Source: Phallusia mammillata
Taxonomy: Eukaryota > Chordata > Ascidiacea > Phlebobranchia > Ascidiidae
DNA length: 64,000 nt
Assembly: GCA_003260075.1 (NCBI GenBank)
Contig: QLIY01000006.1
Coordinates: 237,395-301,394 of the forward strand
Direction of reading: 5' to 3'
The translations under genes and the position numbers were made by a program. Shown piece by piece: positions 10,900-22,300 of the stretch (its first letter is position 1; each line of letters starts with the position of its first letter). The notes below the pieces were generated by a model. That model searched no databases. It was not told the origin of the DNA and was given only the letters and a program-made list of their open reading frames with translations.

Positions 10900-11600
10900 A
10901 ACATGCTGGCAGTGGGATTGGAACTCGCAAACTTTGTAACATCAGCTAATCAATCACCTTATCATACAGACCCGTGCCTCGTTTCCCCTTAGACAGATTA
11001 TCAGCAGACGTGTGTAGCATTCCTGTTGCAATGAGTAATGCTAACCACTTATCGCGGCTTTAGCTGGTTCAAGACCAAACAGACCTTCCGAGATGATGGC
11101 ATTTAAAGCAGACGCCACGAGTGTTAGGTAAAATTGAATAAGACAGAAATTTAGCTTTTTCCTCTAATATCGCGTTGTCCGTCTGTGATGGTTTTAACGC
11201 TTGTGGTTCGATACCGTGTCCAATTTTAAAAGCCTGCAGTTAGGTGGATCACAAACACCCTGATATACGTGATATTTAGGCGCTCTACCAGCCAAGTCAA
11301 AATGAAGCAGAAATTGTTTGAGACGAAAATGTGACGTCATAATCAGGTTTTAAACAACAGAGTTTTTTTTATGTGGACCAAAATGCACTATTTAAGCACA
11401 TCAATTTCTCACAGGAGAGTGTCAAAGAAAGGTAAGTTAGCAGTCTTAATGTTCAGTTAACTGAATTTTTTGACTAGCCCAATATTATATTACACCACCA
11501 GATGTCGCCCGTGAACAAATCAATGCTTCAATTTTTTCATGAATCTGATCGGGAATCGTGTTCAGGAGCGCCCTAGGTTCGAACCCCCAAAAGTCACAAA
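10900..11600. repeat. Cluster of tRNA-like B-box motifs (possible SINE relics)
   Basis: Several RNA polymerase III B-box-like strings occur within 700 bp: GGTTCAAGACC near 11064, GGTTCGATACC near 11206, GGTTCGAACCC near 11577, and GAGTTCCAATCCC on the minus strand near 10920. None folds by eye into a complete tRNA with acceptor stem and anticodon arm. They may be decayed tRNA-derived SINE copies. Confidence is low because short motifs arise by chance. Confidence 0.25.
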
Positions 11601-11719
11601 ATGACACTAAAATAATGATCGGGATTAGTGCTCAAGGTATCTGAAGTTGGAGTCTCATGAGAACAAAACTAAATCAATGGACACCGCCGCCTTTTCAAAA
11701 AATGTTTGTTTCGATCAGG

Positions 11720-11830
11720 GTCGCCTCAACAGAGTTGTAAGCGAGCCTGAAATTCGAGCCCGAACCCGGCCCAAAAGTAAATGCTCGAAGCCCGGCCCGA
11801 ACCCGAATCGATTTAAGAAGCCTGTTTGAC
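11720..11830. repeat. Dispersed GC-rich repeat, copy 1
   Basis: This segment is rich in 'gcccgaacccggccc'. Its reverse complement matches 26728-26810 closely: both carry cgggttcgggccgggt, and an 'aatttcaggc(t/c)cg(c/t)tt(a/g)caact' string near one end. The base composition stands out from the AT-rich surroundings. It appears to be a dispersed repeat of unknown class, in opposite orientation at the two sites. Confidence 0.5.
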
Positions 11831-13735
11831 CCGAAAGTTAGACATGGACAACGGCATAGACAAGACGGTTTAGAGGTGTTTGGATTAGGTCGTATCCTAC
11901 AACTAGCAAACAGAGCATATGCTTTAGACGCGGATAGATTAATCTATATATCAAGAAGCGATTAGCTTACGTAACTCTGCGTTATTACATTATTGTTGTG
12001 TACATTTGTGCTGTATTGGATTGGAATCAACGTGTCAAAGACCTACACACAACACACATCTTACTAAATCACGTGACAAAGCTCGCGTGCCGAGCGCGAA
12101 ACCAAATTTGACAGCGCGGTGCACCGCTACACAAATTCGTAGCGATAATTGCTACAAACCTCGACAAGCGGTTGGGCGGCGTTCGCACGAAACACTTTTT
12201 AAGTGTAAAGACGAACTGCAGAGAGTTCATGTCAAGTTTGCGGTTGTAATATTGTGTGAGTGCGGTCTTGAATTGCGTGTGCTTGGGCGTTTAATGACAG
12301 TGACCTGTCGTCCAAGTATACAGTAGAATGGAGAACGTTTTATAGGCTAATGTCCATAGCCAAAGATAGATTTCGTTTTACTCACAAACAAAAATACTAT
12401 GGTGTTTCCAACCATGTATATCAATGCTTTGAATCACCCAACACTCGGCGCGCGTACGAACTTCATACAAATAACGTTTATAGGTGAAATGCCTTGTTAT
12501 CAAAACATAGTTTGAAACTGGAAACCAATGAGCCTACCTAGAGTGAAATGCATGATTTTACTGAACCTGTTCAAAGTGCTGCTACACTAATGGACATTTT
12601 TGTGACGAAGTAATCAAACCATATGTGTATTCAATACATCTGTAGACATACGTGGCATCAGTTCGCTTCAAAGCATCCAATTTTAATCTGTTGTATCACA
12701 CAAGGATTAAGTCGTGGTGGTGGGAAATCCTCCCCTAATTTTACCACAAGCTCGAATGTCAATTTGTTAGCGCAAGGGATTAAGTAATAAGTCTTGTAAT
12801 TTGGATAAGTCGAATCAAGGTCGGTTCTGTAGCCGTGGGAGTGCAAATATTTGCCTGTTTAGCCATATATGGTACCATTTGAGTGTGTGGTAGTAGCAGA
12901 AGGTATATTTTGTCGATATACCCCAAATATATCAGGAGTAACAACATATTGACCTCAATGGAGGTTGTCTTAGCAGGGCAATTAAATCAGAATTGTAAGT
13001 CGGGTTGAGATTCTCAAAAATCCACATGATTACCACAACGTGCGTTGATTTGTTGCGTGCGCATGTACATACCGTATACTTTTACGTAGGTCCATATGCT
13101 AAATTGAAACATTCGATATAGCTTAAACTAAAGTTCGGGGCCTTTTAAAAAACCTTTGGGTTACGGGTTTGTAGGGGCCTGACATGTCTGGGACTAATCT
13201 GCAACGAACATTGTCATAATCAAACACACAAAACTATATATGCAAACATGCGTTATTAGTACATCAGTATGCTTAAATGTTAATTAGGTAAAGCATACAA
13301 CTGCCGTCTTTATTTAACATTCAGCAATGTGGAAAAATCTCCGCGTCAACGGCCAAAATATTCTATACGCAGTGGTCGAAATCGACCTTAAGTGGATGAA
13401 ATTCGTTTCCAACTATGTTTTAAACTTTCCGCTATTCGTAACTTGCGTGAGTTTGAAAGCCATAAAATGCTTCTCCGGGATAAAAATGAATATAAACCAA
13501 AAAAATCTGTTTTCGTAAATATTAGCTACCTTGCGTAAGAGTCGATTTACAAGGGCGCCATAAAAAGATAATAGGAAGACGCCTGAATGAATGTAAAGCA
13601 CTTGAATCACAGACAAACATAATTGAACGTATAAACGTGTGTGATTTTAAGTCAAGCATAAACTTCAGTAGCTGTAAAGACCAAATCCCAAATGACGTGT
13701 ACGAGACGGCGAAAGCATAACAGGGGGATACGTTT

Positions 13736-13826
13736 GGCGCCTAAAAACGGGCTACGGGGGCGCCTTGTCGGCCCCTGAGTCTTGTAACGAAAAGGTTGGG
13801 CCAGAAACTAAAGGCGCCAATAGTCT
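13736..13826. promoter_or_regulatory. Cluster of GGCGCC sites (possible BMP/SMAD1-type sites)
   Basis: Three GGCGCC palindromes lie within 83 bp (13736, 13759, 13813). The last is followed after four bases by GTCT (13823-13826), close to the SMAD1/5-SMAD4 arrangement GRCGNC-N5-GTCT but one base short in spacing. GGCGCC is rare in this AT-rich region. It lies about 5.6 kb upstream of the inhibitory SMAD start codon, so an enhancer role is possible but unproven. Confidence 0.3.
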
Positions 13827-14627
13827 TTGCAAAACAGAATCGCTTCTAGACACACTGACTACCGGACATCGGGACAGCATATTGTTCAAGTCATAAATTC
13901 AAGACTGCGGCGTCAGAATAATGGATAGCCGAGGCCTATACGGCGTCGGTGGCCCCTCTGAGACACTGAAATCCTGTCATATATGGCGTCATTGATATGG
14001 TGTGTTTGTATGTCACGGTGGGTGTTCTTAAATTTGGGGAAACATAGCATATAAATTTGACACATAAAAACAAGTATTTTCGAAATATACTGGTGTAAAT
14101 AGCAAAACGTTTGTGTATGATCTCATGGTCTTTTTTCGTTTAGTAATTGGTTACATATGTGCACATGTTGGCATTTCTCGGAAAAAAATAATTCCACTGA
14201 AGTTTAACATTAAAGGTACTTGTTAGTCTCGTTAACTAACTATTTTACTTTTGTTTCGACACCCGAACATGAAGTTCGTAATCGTCTCGGTTGTAAAAAA
14301 ATGATCACATAGAAGGAAAATAAACCCCTAATGAAAATCTTTTGTTAGAACTTTTTACAGCTGAAGAGCAGACTAATGTGAAACGTCATGTTTGGTATTA
14401 ATACATTAGTGACATACGGTGGGCAGTAACATCCCATTACTGCAACATATCTCTTACTTTACGTTTCCCGTGGTAAGTGCCACACAATAAGATTAGCGCT
14501 TTTCTATAATCCTTTACATTGTGTGTCGAGACAGGACCTTCAATTATTTACAAGGACAAGTGCTTTTATGTTGCCGCTTTCGCACGCTGATGAAACAATT
14601 ACTTTCGATCGACGGGCGCACGACTCT

Positions 14628-14629
<2 letters not shown>

Positions 14630-14705
<76 letters not shown>
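14630..14705. other. 76-base G homopolymer (probable gap placeholder)
   Basis: A run of 76 G sits in otherwise AT-rich, non-repetitive sequence. A genuine poly-G tract of this length is very unlikely to be cloned or sequenced cleanly. Given the twelve ten-base runs nearby it is best read as a sized gap filled with G. The glycine- and proline-only open frames across it are artefacts. Confidence 0.75.
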
Positions 14706-14707
<2 letters not shown>

Positions 14708-17700
14708 AGGCATTAGAAAGCGTGGGGGAAGTTGACCGCATAAGGTACGTGTCTTCCACGAAAACTAAATCACCTTTTTTAATTTTAAATAGTATTAGGA
14801 ATATAAGTCATTTAAAAACTATTTTTTTGAAAGGTTAATCGCTCAAATACCAGCAACAACAAATAAAATTTGTTTTTCAATGTGAGACTTGGAAATTCTG
14901 TTTGTTAAAAATAGTAGCATACACATGTGTAATTTGTGATTTTTTTAAAGGCAATCCAAATATATTTAAAAAAGTATAGTAACTTTTTTTACTTACACAT
15001 GTAACAAGTTTAAGATAATATCAATATTTAGTAGTTTTATTTTCGGATTAATTTTAAAAACTGTAAAATATCCATTAGTTAAATTAATAAAAAATCGGTT
15101 TTCAGAAGAACAAAATTCTAAATTTAAAGTCAAACAAAAAAAGTATACACCGAATCACTTTGTCAAAAACCTAACAAATCTAATATTTTTTTCCATAAAA
15201 GACACGTTTGACGTCAAACAAAAGTTTCGTTTCAGCGAATTTAAGTCGTTAAAAGTGAAATTAACCGTTTCTTGTCACACACCCACGCATCACGGTGTGC
15301 AGCGGTGCGTGAAGCCGAAACGCATTCGACTGTGACCTTCAACACATGTTGCGGCGAGACTAGCTGACTGCGTTCAATCCTGTTCACTTGCTCATAATCA
15401 TGTTTCCTAAACAAATCGGGAAGCTTTTACCAACTCCCTCTTCCCACTCCTGCGCCGTCATATTCTCTTCATTTCCTTTTTTATTCTCTTGTTTTTGCGA
15501 CAAACTAGCGATTTCGTTGACAGAAACGTTTTCGCAACGAACATTGAGTACCGCCGATTTGTGTTTGCCAATTTATATTTCCAGCCACATCCCGGTCTCT
15601 TCTGATCCTCTGAGCAAGAAACGCAAATAAATAGCGTACTGCAATTAGGTACAAATCACTTGGTAGCGAAATATAAGTTAGTTGTAGTGAGTCGCGTGTT
15701 GCCCGCCGAGGAAAACATGAACAAACAAACCAACATTTCATCAGATATGCGCAAATGGATAAAAGGTTTTTGCAAATAAATCCATCTCGCGATTTTGTGA
15801 AGTGTTTAAGCGTCTCTGTAAACCTATATAAAAGAGTAAAATACGAAGTAGCGTTTTTATAACTGCTAGAATTTTTAAAAATGCAAAAAAGAAACCCAAA
15901 AGTTTTTGTCACATAAAACCACCGTTTCTCATTTTTTAATGCATAGGGATTATTGAGTTGGAAAAGAAACACCACCTCCGACTTAACGAAACAGTAGAAT
16001 AAAAATACAGTGTCTCAAATACAGTCAAAAGTTTTGCTGCTCCCCCAGGTTTGTTTCCGTGACAACTGTCACTGATCCGTCACGTTGCGGTACCGCTTGT
16101 ACTTTCTCTTACAAGTGCAAAGTGTTGTTAATAACATCAAACACACTGTGGGAACATTTAAAGCTGTGGCTGTATTTTGTTCAGTGGTTACGAGTTTACG
16201 CTGAAATGATCTATTTCGACAAATTACACTTTTCTCTTTGTGCAATTCACACACAATTTCGATTTGTGCAGGTTTTGGGCCAAAACGTTTGATTCACAAA
16301 ACATGTGCAACAACCGATTTTCTAAATGTAAACAAAAGTAAAAATTCGGAACTCGGTAAGTACGGAATAATTAGATTTTAAGATTGCGTTTTACTTGTGA
16401 TTTTTTTATCGTCGACACTACATAAAACAATTTTAGGTTCAAAATTACTTTAGAAAATGACCATTAAAGCGCATTGTGTATTAGGTCTTCAAACCAGATT
16501 TTAAATGTTTACAAACGATTTGAAATCGAGTTTGAACTGCATTAGGCTTTTAGGAAGTAGTACATGTTTTATGTTGGTGTAAAATTTTTTCAGGGCATAC
16601 ATATTTTAAAAAGGGTAAAAGGTGTAGATGGCCTTGACTATTTGTCATATTTGTGAAAAATAACCATACAGCAACTTTCAGGGGCAAACAAAACAGCTAG
16701 ATACGTCTTCAATCCCTTTCAGAGGGTGAAAAATTCGCGGTCGATTTAGCGTCATTACCGCAGCCGCCGTCGTTCACAATCAAATAGGAGAAAGCGCGAT
16801 GTTGTATTTGGCTTTGTACTGTTCCATTGATCATTGAAACGCTGTTTGCCTGCTCTGAATAGCATCGTTCTGTCACCACAATCATCGCTAGTGATTTAAA
16901 CACGCTGTTTTCTCTGTGCCGACCATGCGGTCTGGTTGGACCTCACTCGGCGCCAAGGGCCCGCAAACGCGCCCAGGTACACGCTTACGTCACAGTGAGC
17001 GGCGACACGGCGGCGGGAAAAAGGTAATCAGTGGGCCGCAGCGGCGTCGTGCAAGTCCGGCCCGGAAAAGGTTACAACTGGTCAGCGTTTTGAATAATTC
17101 CTTGCCGCTTGCAGCAAGCTGTAAACATTACAAGATTGCTGGTAGCAAAAGGTCAAAACCTCGGGGCTGGTGTCAAGAAAATAATGACCGTTGTTCGTGG
17201 GCAATTACACACCGCAGTGCGACGCCTCAGATACGTTCAGGCCCAGTCTGTTGTGGGATTATGGCCTCACGCCATTCGCACGACATTTCAAGTTGACAAT
17301 ACTGACAAGATGATTACTGAAGAGTCGATACTGTGCCCGAAACGGTTTTTGAGACAAACGTAATTCAATTTTTCTTTTTAAAATGGCTGTCGCCTGCACC
17401 TGAGCCATCAAATTCCAATACACGTCTTAACTGTTGAAAGTTCGAAACTGCTTTCCAATATTAGCACATCGAACCATTCACAACATATGCACCGAAAGAA
17501 CAATTCACTAACTTTTGAAAACAAATTTTAAAAGTGGATAAAAAACGGTCACAACCGTATATCCCACGCAACTTAACTTAAAACAATCTGGACCGATTTG
17601 AAACGACGTTTCGCAAGGGGCAAGGAACACTTGAAAACATTGCCTGTGATGGTAATACACAACTGTGGCGTCTAAAAAATGTCAATGCAGATTTATAATT

Positions 17701-17900
17701 TTTTCACGAAAACCTGCATAAACCTAAACATTTCACGAATTTGATTCAAAACGACAGCTAACATAAGAATTTGAATGATAACATGTATTTTAAACATTAT
17801 TCGCGACAAATAACCAATGACTTGTAAAAAAATCTGCCAAACAATAGCCGAAAACAAGGACTCAGTTTAACGAATTAACAGGTATGCTTCACAATTCAAT
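14706..17900. other. Non-coding stretch upstream of inhibitory SMAD
   Basis: No conserved protein was recognised. A moderately GC-rich island at about 16900-17300 carries two overlapping open frames (126 and 84 codons) without recognisable domains. A 156-codon minus-strand frame at 15505-15975 is hydrophobic and unconvincing. The island could be an upstream exon or regulatory region of the SMAD gene, but no splice model reaching it could be supported. Confidence 0.4.
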
Positions 17901-17929
17901 ACAGTCACTTAATGTAGTAAGGGTCCCCC

Positions 17930-18290
17930 AAAAGCGGGTCACGTCATAATTCTCACGCCCCGTGGGGCACTTCCGGGTGGCCGCCTGCCACTTGGGGCCA
18001 CTCAGGACAACGTTGCGCGCGGCGCTGCTTGTCCAGGACATCGCAATTGTCATTCATAATGGACAATGCACAGTGCACGCGTCGTGTGTGTGTGTGTGTG
18101 GCAATTCCTAGCGGCGACGGCCAGCGGAGGGAGTAAAATAGAAGAGCCAGATACGCGATATGGTGTTGTGCGTAGCGAGCGCCGCGCAGTCTAGACAATA
18201 AGAGAGCGGTGGGCAACATGAAAAACGCGCGGTGCGGAGGGGTGCCGCGCTGTCGTCCTTTTACCCCACCGCACTATTTCAACGGGACTT
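17930..18290 (+). promoter_or_regulatory. GC-rich candidate promoter of the inhibitory SMAD gene
   Basis: This block of roughly 360 bp is markedly richer in G+C and CpG than its surroundings. It holds a (TG)n tract (about 18084-18100) and a palindromic SMAD-binding element at 18189-18196. It lies 1.1-1.45 kb upstream of the start codon at 19388 and in the same orientation as the nearest downstream gene. A promoter or proximal enhancer is inferred. The transcription start and any 5' UTR exon are not visible. Confidence 0.45.
18178..18196 (+). promoter_or_regulatory. Palindromic SMAD-binding element with GC half-site at 5 bp spacing
   Basis: GTCTAGAC (18189-18196) is the optimal SMAD3/SMAD4 palindrome and the same eight bases reported in the vertebrate SMAD7 promoter. 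Exactly five bases upstream lies AGCGCC (18178-18183), a 5/6 match to the GRCGNC half of the BMP-responsive GRCGNC-N5-GTCT element. It sits upstream of the inhibitory SMAD gene, so SMAD-dependent feedback induction is the natural reading. Confidence 0.55.
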
Positions 18291-19387
18291 TAGCCGGAAA
18301 ACGGGCGTCGTTTTATCGCTGCTTGGGTTCATATAAAGCTGATGTTCATTTGTGGTGAATTGTTTCAAGCTCAAGTTGTTTGTATTGATTACGGTTAGTG
18401 TTTTTAGAACAGGTAAAGAATAGTGAAGTTGCAGGTTGAAATTGACCGCGCATATGTTTGTTATTCTATACTGAGCAATAGGCACGAAATGGCGACGGGA
18501 TAGTTACAACACAGTGCAGGCAAACCAGGTAAACGACTTCGCACGTTCAGTGCATTAGAATTACACAGCGATTAATTAGTAAGTCTAAGGTGTTAAAATC
18601 ATGCATAGATTCGCACTTCATTTGAAGAAGCAGTCGTAATCCAAAAGCGTTTACTAATACAAAGGTTTGTTTAACGTTTGCCGCGGCGTTAACTGACATG
18701 CGCGTGTTGCCTTTGTTAACACACCGGACGCATTGCATTCGTCGTTTGGTAAAAAGGCTTGTCTTTGCAAAACAGAAACACGATTCGGATGAAAGAAAAA
18801 GGATTCTTGAAAGTTTTGTTGCTACAGAATGAGAGACATAGATTTGCGGTTATAGGCGGTTTGTTGACAATTGATGCTTTGCACTACGTTTATGTTTTAC
18901 GTTTCTATATAGAATTGAGCAAAAACGTTCTTGTTTTGTATAATGGTCAAGTTTGCAACCAATTTGTGAGAGTTATGGGGGATGATTTTGTCTAAAATAT
19001 AGTTCAGGCAATTATAAGCTTGAAACTTTGTAAATATGTAATCTGATTTACACTGTTTTGAAACATTAAAGTGATGTTAAAACCTACCATGATCAACTAT
19101 AGCATAATTTTGCAAACAACCAATGAAAGTGTCTGATTTTAGACAATAAGTTTCACAGTACCAATATCATACAGGGCAAATCATATTCTCATTTTTAATT
19201 TCTCATTTTTTCACCTTATTTGTAGATGCCACATTTAGGTCAAATGCTGTAGTATTTCTCTGCTTTTTGGTGCCAAGCCCAAAACGAACATATTTGTGGA
19301 ATGTTCGTAAGATGAACTGCAGTGCCGGCAAAAGTCTCCAAACTGGCTACCAGTGAGGAAAACATCGATGCTACCGGCAGCCATGTC

Positions 19388-22300
19388 ATGTTGACCATAT
19401 TCCGAAAACGACAACTGAAACATAAATTAAAAAGTCGAATTGTAACCAAAGAAGACGATCAAACCACAACAACTGTCCACAATCTTCTTGCCAACTTTGA
19501 GCAACAGCAGTTGGATAATCTGAATCTTGCATTGGATTCAAGAGACGGCAGTTGTATCCCTTGTATAGATTTACCCACCAAATTAGGGGGGAAAGGGACA
19601 GTGGATTTAGCGATGGCCATATGTAAAGCCTACAGATGGTCAGAGCTGCAAAATACTTCTTCTGTTAAGAAAATGCCTTTTTGTAAATCATCAAACACCA
19701 TATGCCTCAATCCTTTTCATTATACATTGTTTATTGGTGAGTTCAAAATATTTCTAGTTTCTTTTGTGTGTGTGTTAAAACACTCCAAAACAGTTTCTTT
19801 TATTGTTTGATTTGTGATGTTGGTGTTTAACCTGAAATATTCTCTTTTTAATTCAGCACTATATGACCATCAGTTTATCAGATTTTTATGGGTAATTTTG
19901 GCCATGTGTACAAAGGAAACAACCGCATATGACATCTCTAACTTTTTATGCTTTTCTGCAGTTAAACATTGAGGACAAACACTGCGGCAAACTGTATTTT
20001 TTTTCAATGGCAGTCAAACTTGTTTGAAGAACGATTTAAGCACCAACCGAACTAATGTAAATAATATTTTCAGATATTCCATTTACCTCGCTTGATTTAT
20101 TCAACTTCCCCAACGAAGCATGTCAAGGTAAAATTGAAAATTTTATTGCTTACATAAAAGTATTCGGCCTGGTTCGACCATATTTATTCCCTACCTGAAT
20201 TTCTGTTTCCCTTCGGAGGCTTTTCCCTGCTTTAAAGGAATGTTGTACTAACCTAGTAATAAAATAGAACATGGCAAATATGTAGGGGCATGCAGCGGCA
20301 ATTATATCACCATAAACAAGTCTGGTGTTTGACAGTATAGGCTTTTAAATTAAGAGCACCAAAATTTTTGAACCCATTTTCCAAATAAAATTCTGTATTT
20401 TATGTCAGCACACTTATGTTTGTTGATGATGGCACACTAGAGGTTGCAAACAAAATTTATACTAGCATTAAAATATGAACAGTTGGAGTGGTTCATTAAA
20501 CCTGTGATATGTTAATTGCAGACCACCTACAAACAAAGGCATTCAGTTTAGTGATGTAATGTAAAGATTTGTTTTGTGTGCAATAGAACTTTTTTTCAGG
20601 CAAAAGTGTGTTACTGTTTTTTGTGTTTAACAAAATATGTTGAACACAATGTTATGTGTCATATTATTTATCTGTTTCTCATGTAGAGTTTTTAAAAATA
20701 TTGTAAATGTATATGGTATTTTTATAGGTGATGAAAGTATGTGCTCTGAGACTGAAACTGGTTCCATGTGCTTTCAAGGTAATTATTAAATGCTTAAATT
20801 GAAAAGCCCCAATCTGTGTGTCAAAATTTACTAAGAGTGTGTGCAAAAAGAAAATTTAGGGGGGGGGGTAAAAGCCTAAAAATCTGTGTGTCAAAATTTA
20901 CTAAGAGTGTGTGCAAAAAGAAAATTTAACAAATATTAATAAATAATTTAAGCAAAATAGGTAAGATGGTTACATTCATTTCACTATTAACTTAACATGT
21001 GTTTTAATGGGATTAAAACATAAAATTATAGGGTCAAGTGTTTAAGCCATTTTACTCTTATAAATTGGCACCACCCAACTATCAATTTTAAGACCCCAAA
21101 TTTAATAAGAAAGAGATGTATTTTTTTGCGTCCACATGACACTGTGCCAACTGCTAGATCAAAGTGGAAAATTAGTTTTGACTGCATGTGACAGTGTTTC
21201 TGCAGAAAAGTTAAAAATGGTCAAGAAAAATTTCCAATTACCCGCATTTGCAAATTAGCTTCTGGCATTTGTTGGTATATTCTTGTTAAAAATCTTTTCT
21301 GTGATTAAATTTTGTATTTGGTAAAAAACATTATTAATTAATTTGAGTATTAAATGCAGTTGCACATAAAATAGTCGAGTATTTCTTCATAGTATTAGGA
21401 AAGGGCACTTTTAAGGCAAGCAATTACTTTTGTATCACCCATATTGCCATATATACTTGTTATAAAGGCCATAAGGTCAATACAGGATGTTTTAGCTCCA
21501 AAATTAGGAAGCAGTTGTTACAAATTGTTCACTGCATAATTACCCTGTAATCCAGGCTACAGCAACTTAAAACACTTTAGGTGTTTACATGTGTGGTGAA
21601 TTTCATTGTGGGAAAATCTTGTGAGCCAAATGGTTGTGGCCTTTATTGGCCAGAATGTGATTGATTCAGATTGATTTGTTTTGTTAGTTTAGAGATGTAA
21701 AGCACTAATTAATGCCAATGTCTTGTATAATTAGTGTCTGTGATAAGTGATTAACATTGTTCCTTGGTTAATGTTGTTTAGGTTTAAGAGTATACATGAG
21801 AGCCTTTCTAATTTACTTTCTGTTAAAGTAAGCATACAAAACGTTTTTTTAATAAGTTAATGTACTGAGTATTAGTGCTGACAAATCAGACGAAATAACT
21901 TTATCAAAGGTTGCATTATTTGTTTCCCATTCCGATGAATTTGTTAATCTTAATTCCACTAATTTTATGTCATTCCGCGTTTGGTGATTATTAGCGATTT
22001 CAACCACATGTCTGAGCGGTTTATGAGCTTAGCACAAAACCAAACCGCATTGCCAACGACGATCGCGGCTTTCATGTGATTTGCTTTGGACGATCCTGAC
22101 ATTCTTTGGGTTTAGGTCGTTTTCCATGTCCCGCACTTGAAATGCACAACTTTGCACTTTAGCAGGAAGAGTCGAATTGAGCTTCGTTTAACGCAGTGTG
22201 CCGCAGCTTCCCTTGTAAACATAAAAAACTATCTCTTTAAAGTTTGCACCCCAGTGCCTAAAACAGGCCCACCGTTAAAGCTCGCGGAATAACTAGTTTT

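Noticed and set aside
14521-14838. Open frames rich in poly-glycine or poly-proline across the G run
   Set aside because: They exist only because a 76-base G homopolymer is open in every frame; no flanking domain or splice signal supports a gene.
15505-15975. 156-codon minus-strand frame
   Set aside because: Composition is random and cysteine/phenylalanine-rich, there is no recognisable domain, and it overlaps a plus-strand frame of similar quality.
16916-17363. Two overlapping frames (126 and 84 codons) in a GC-rich island, considered as a SMAD 5' exon
   Set aside because: No MH1 or SMAD-like motif, no matching donor phase to the exon at 19388, and the start there already aligns with the SMAD7 N-terminus.
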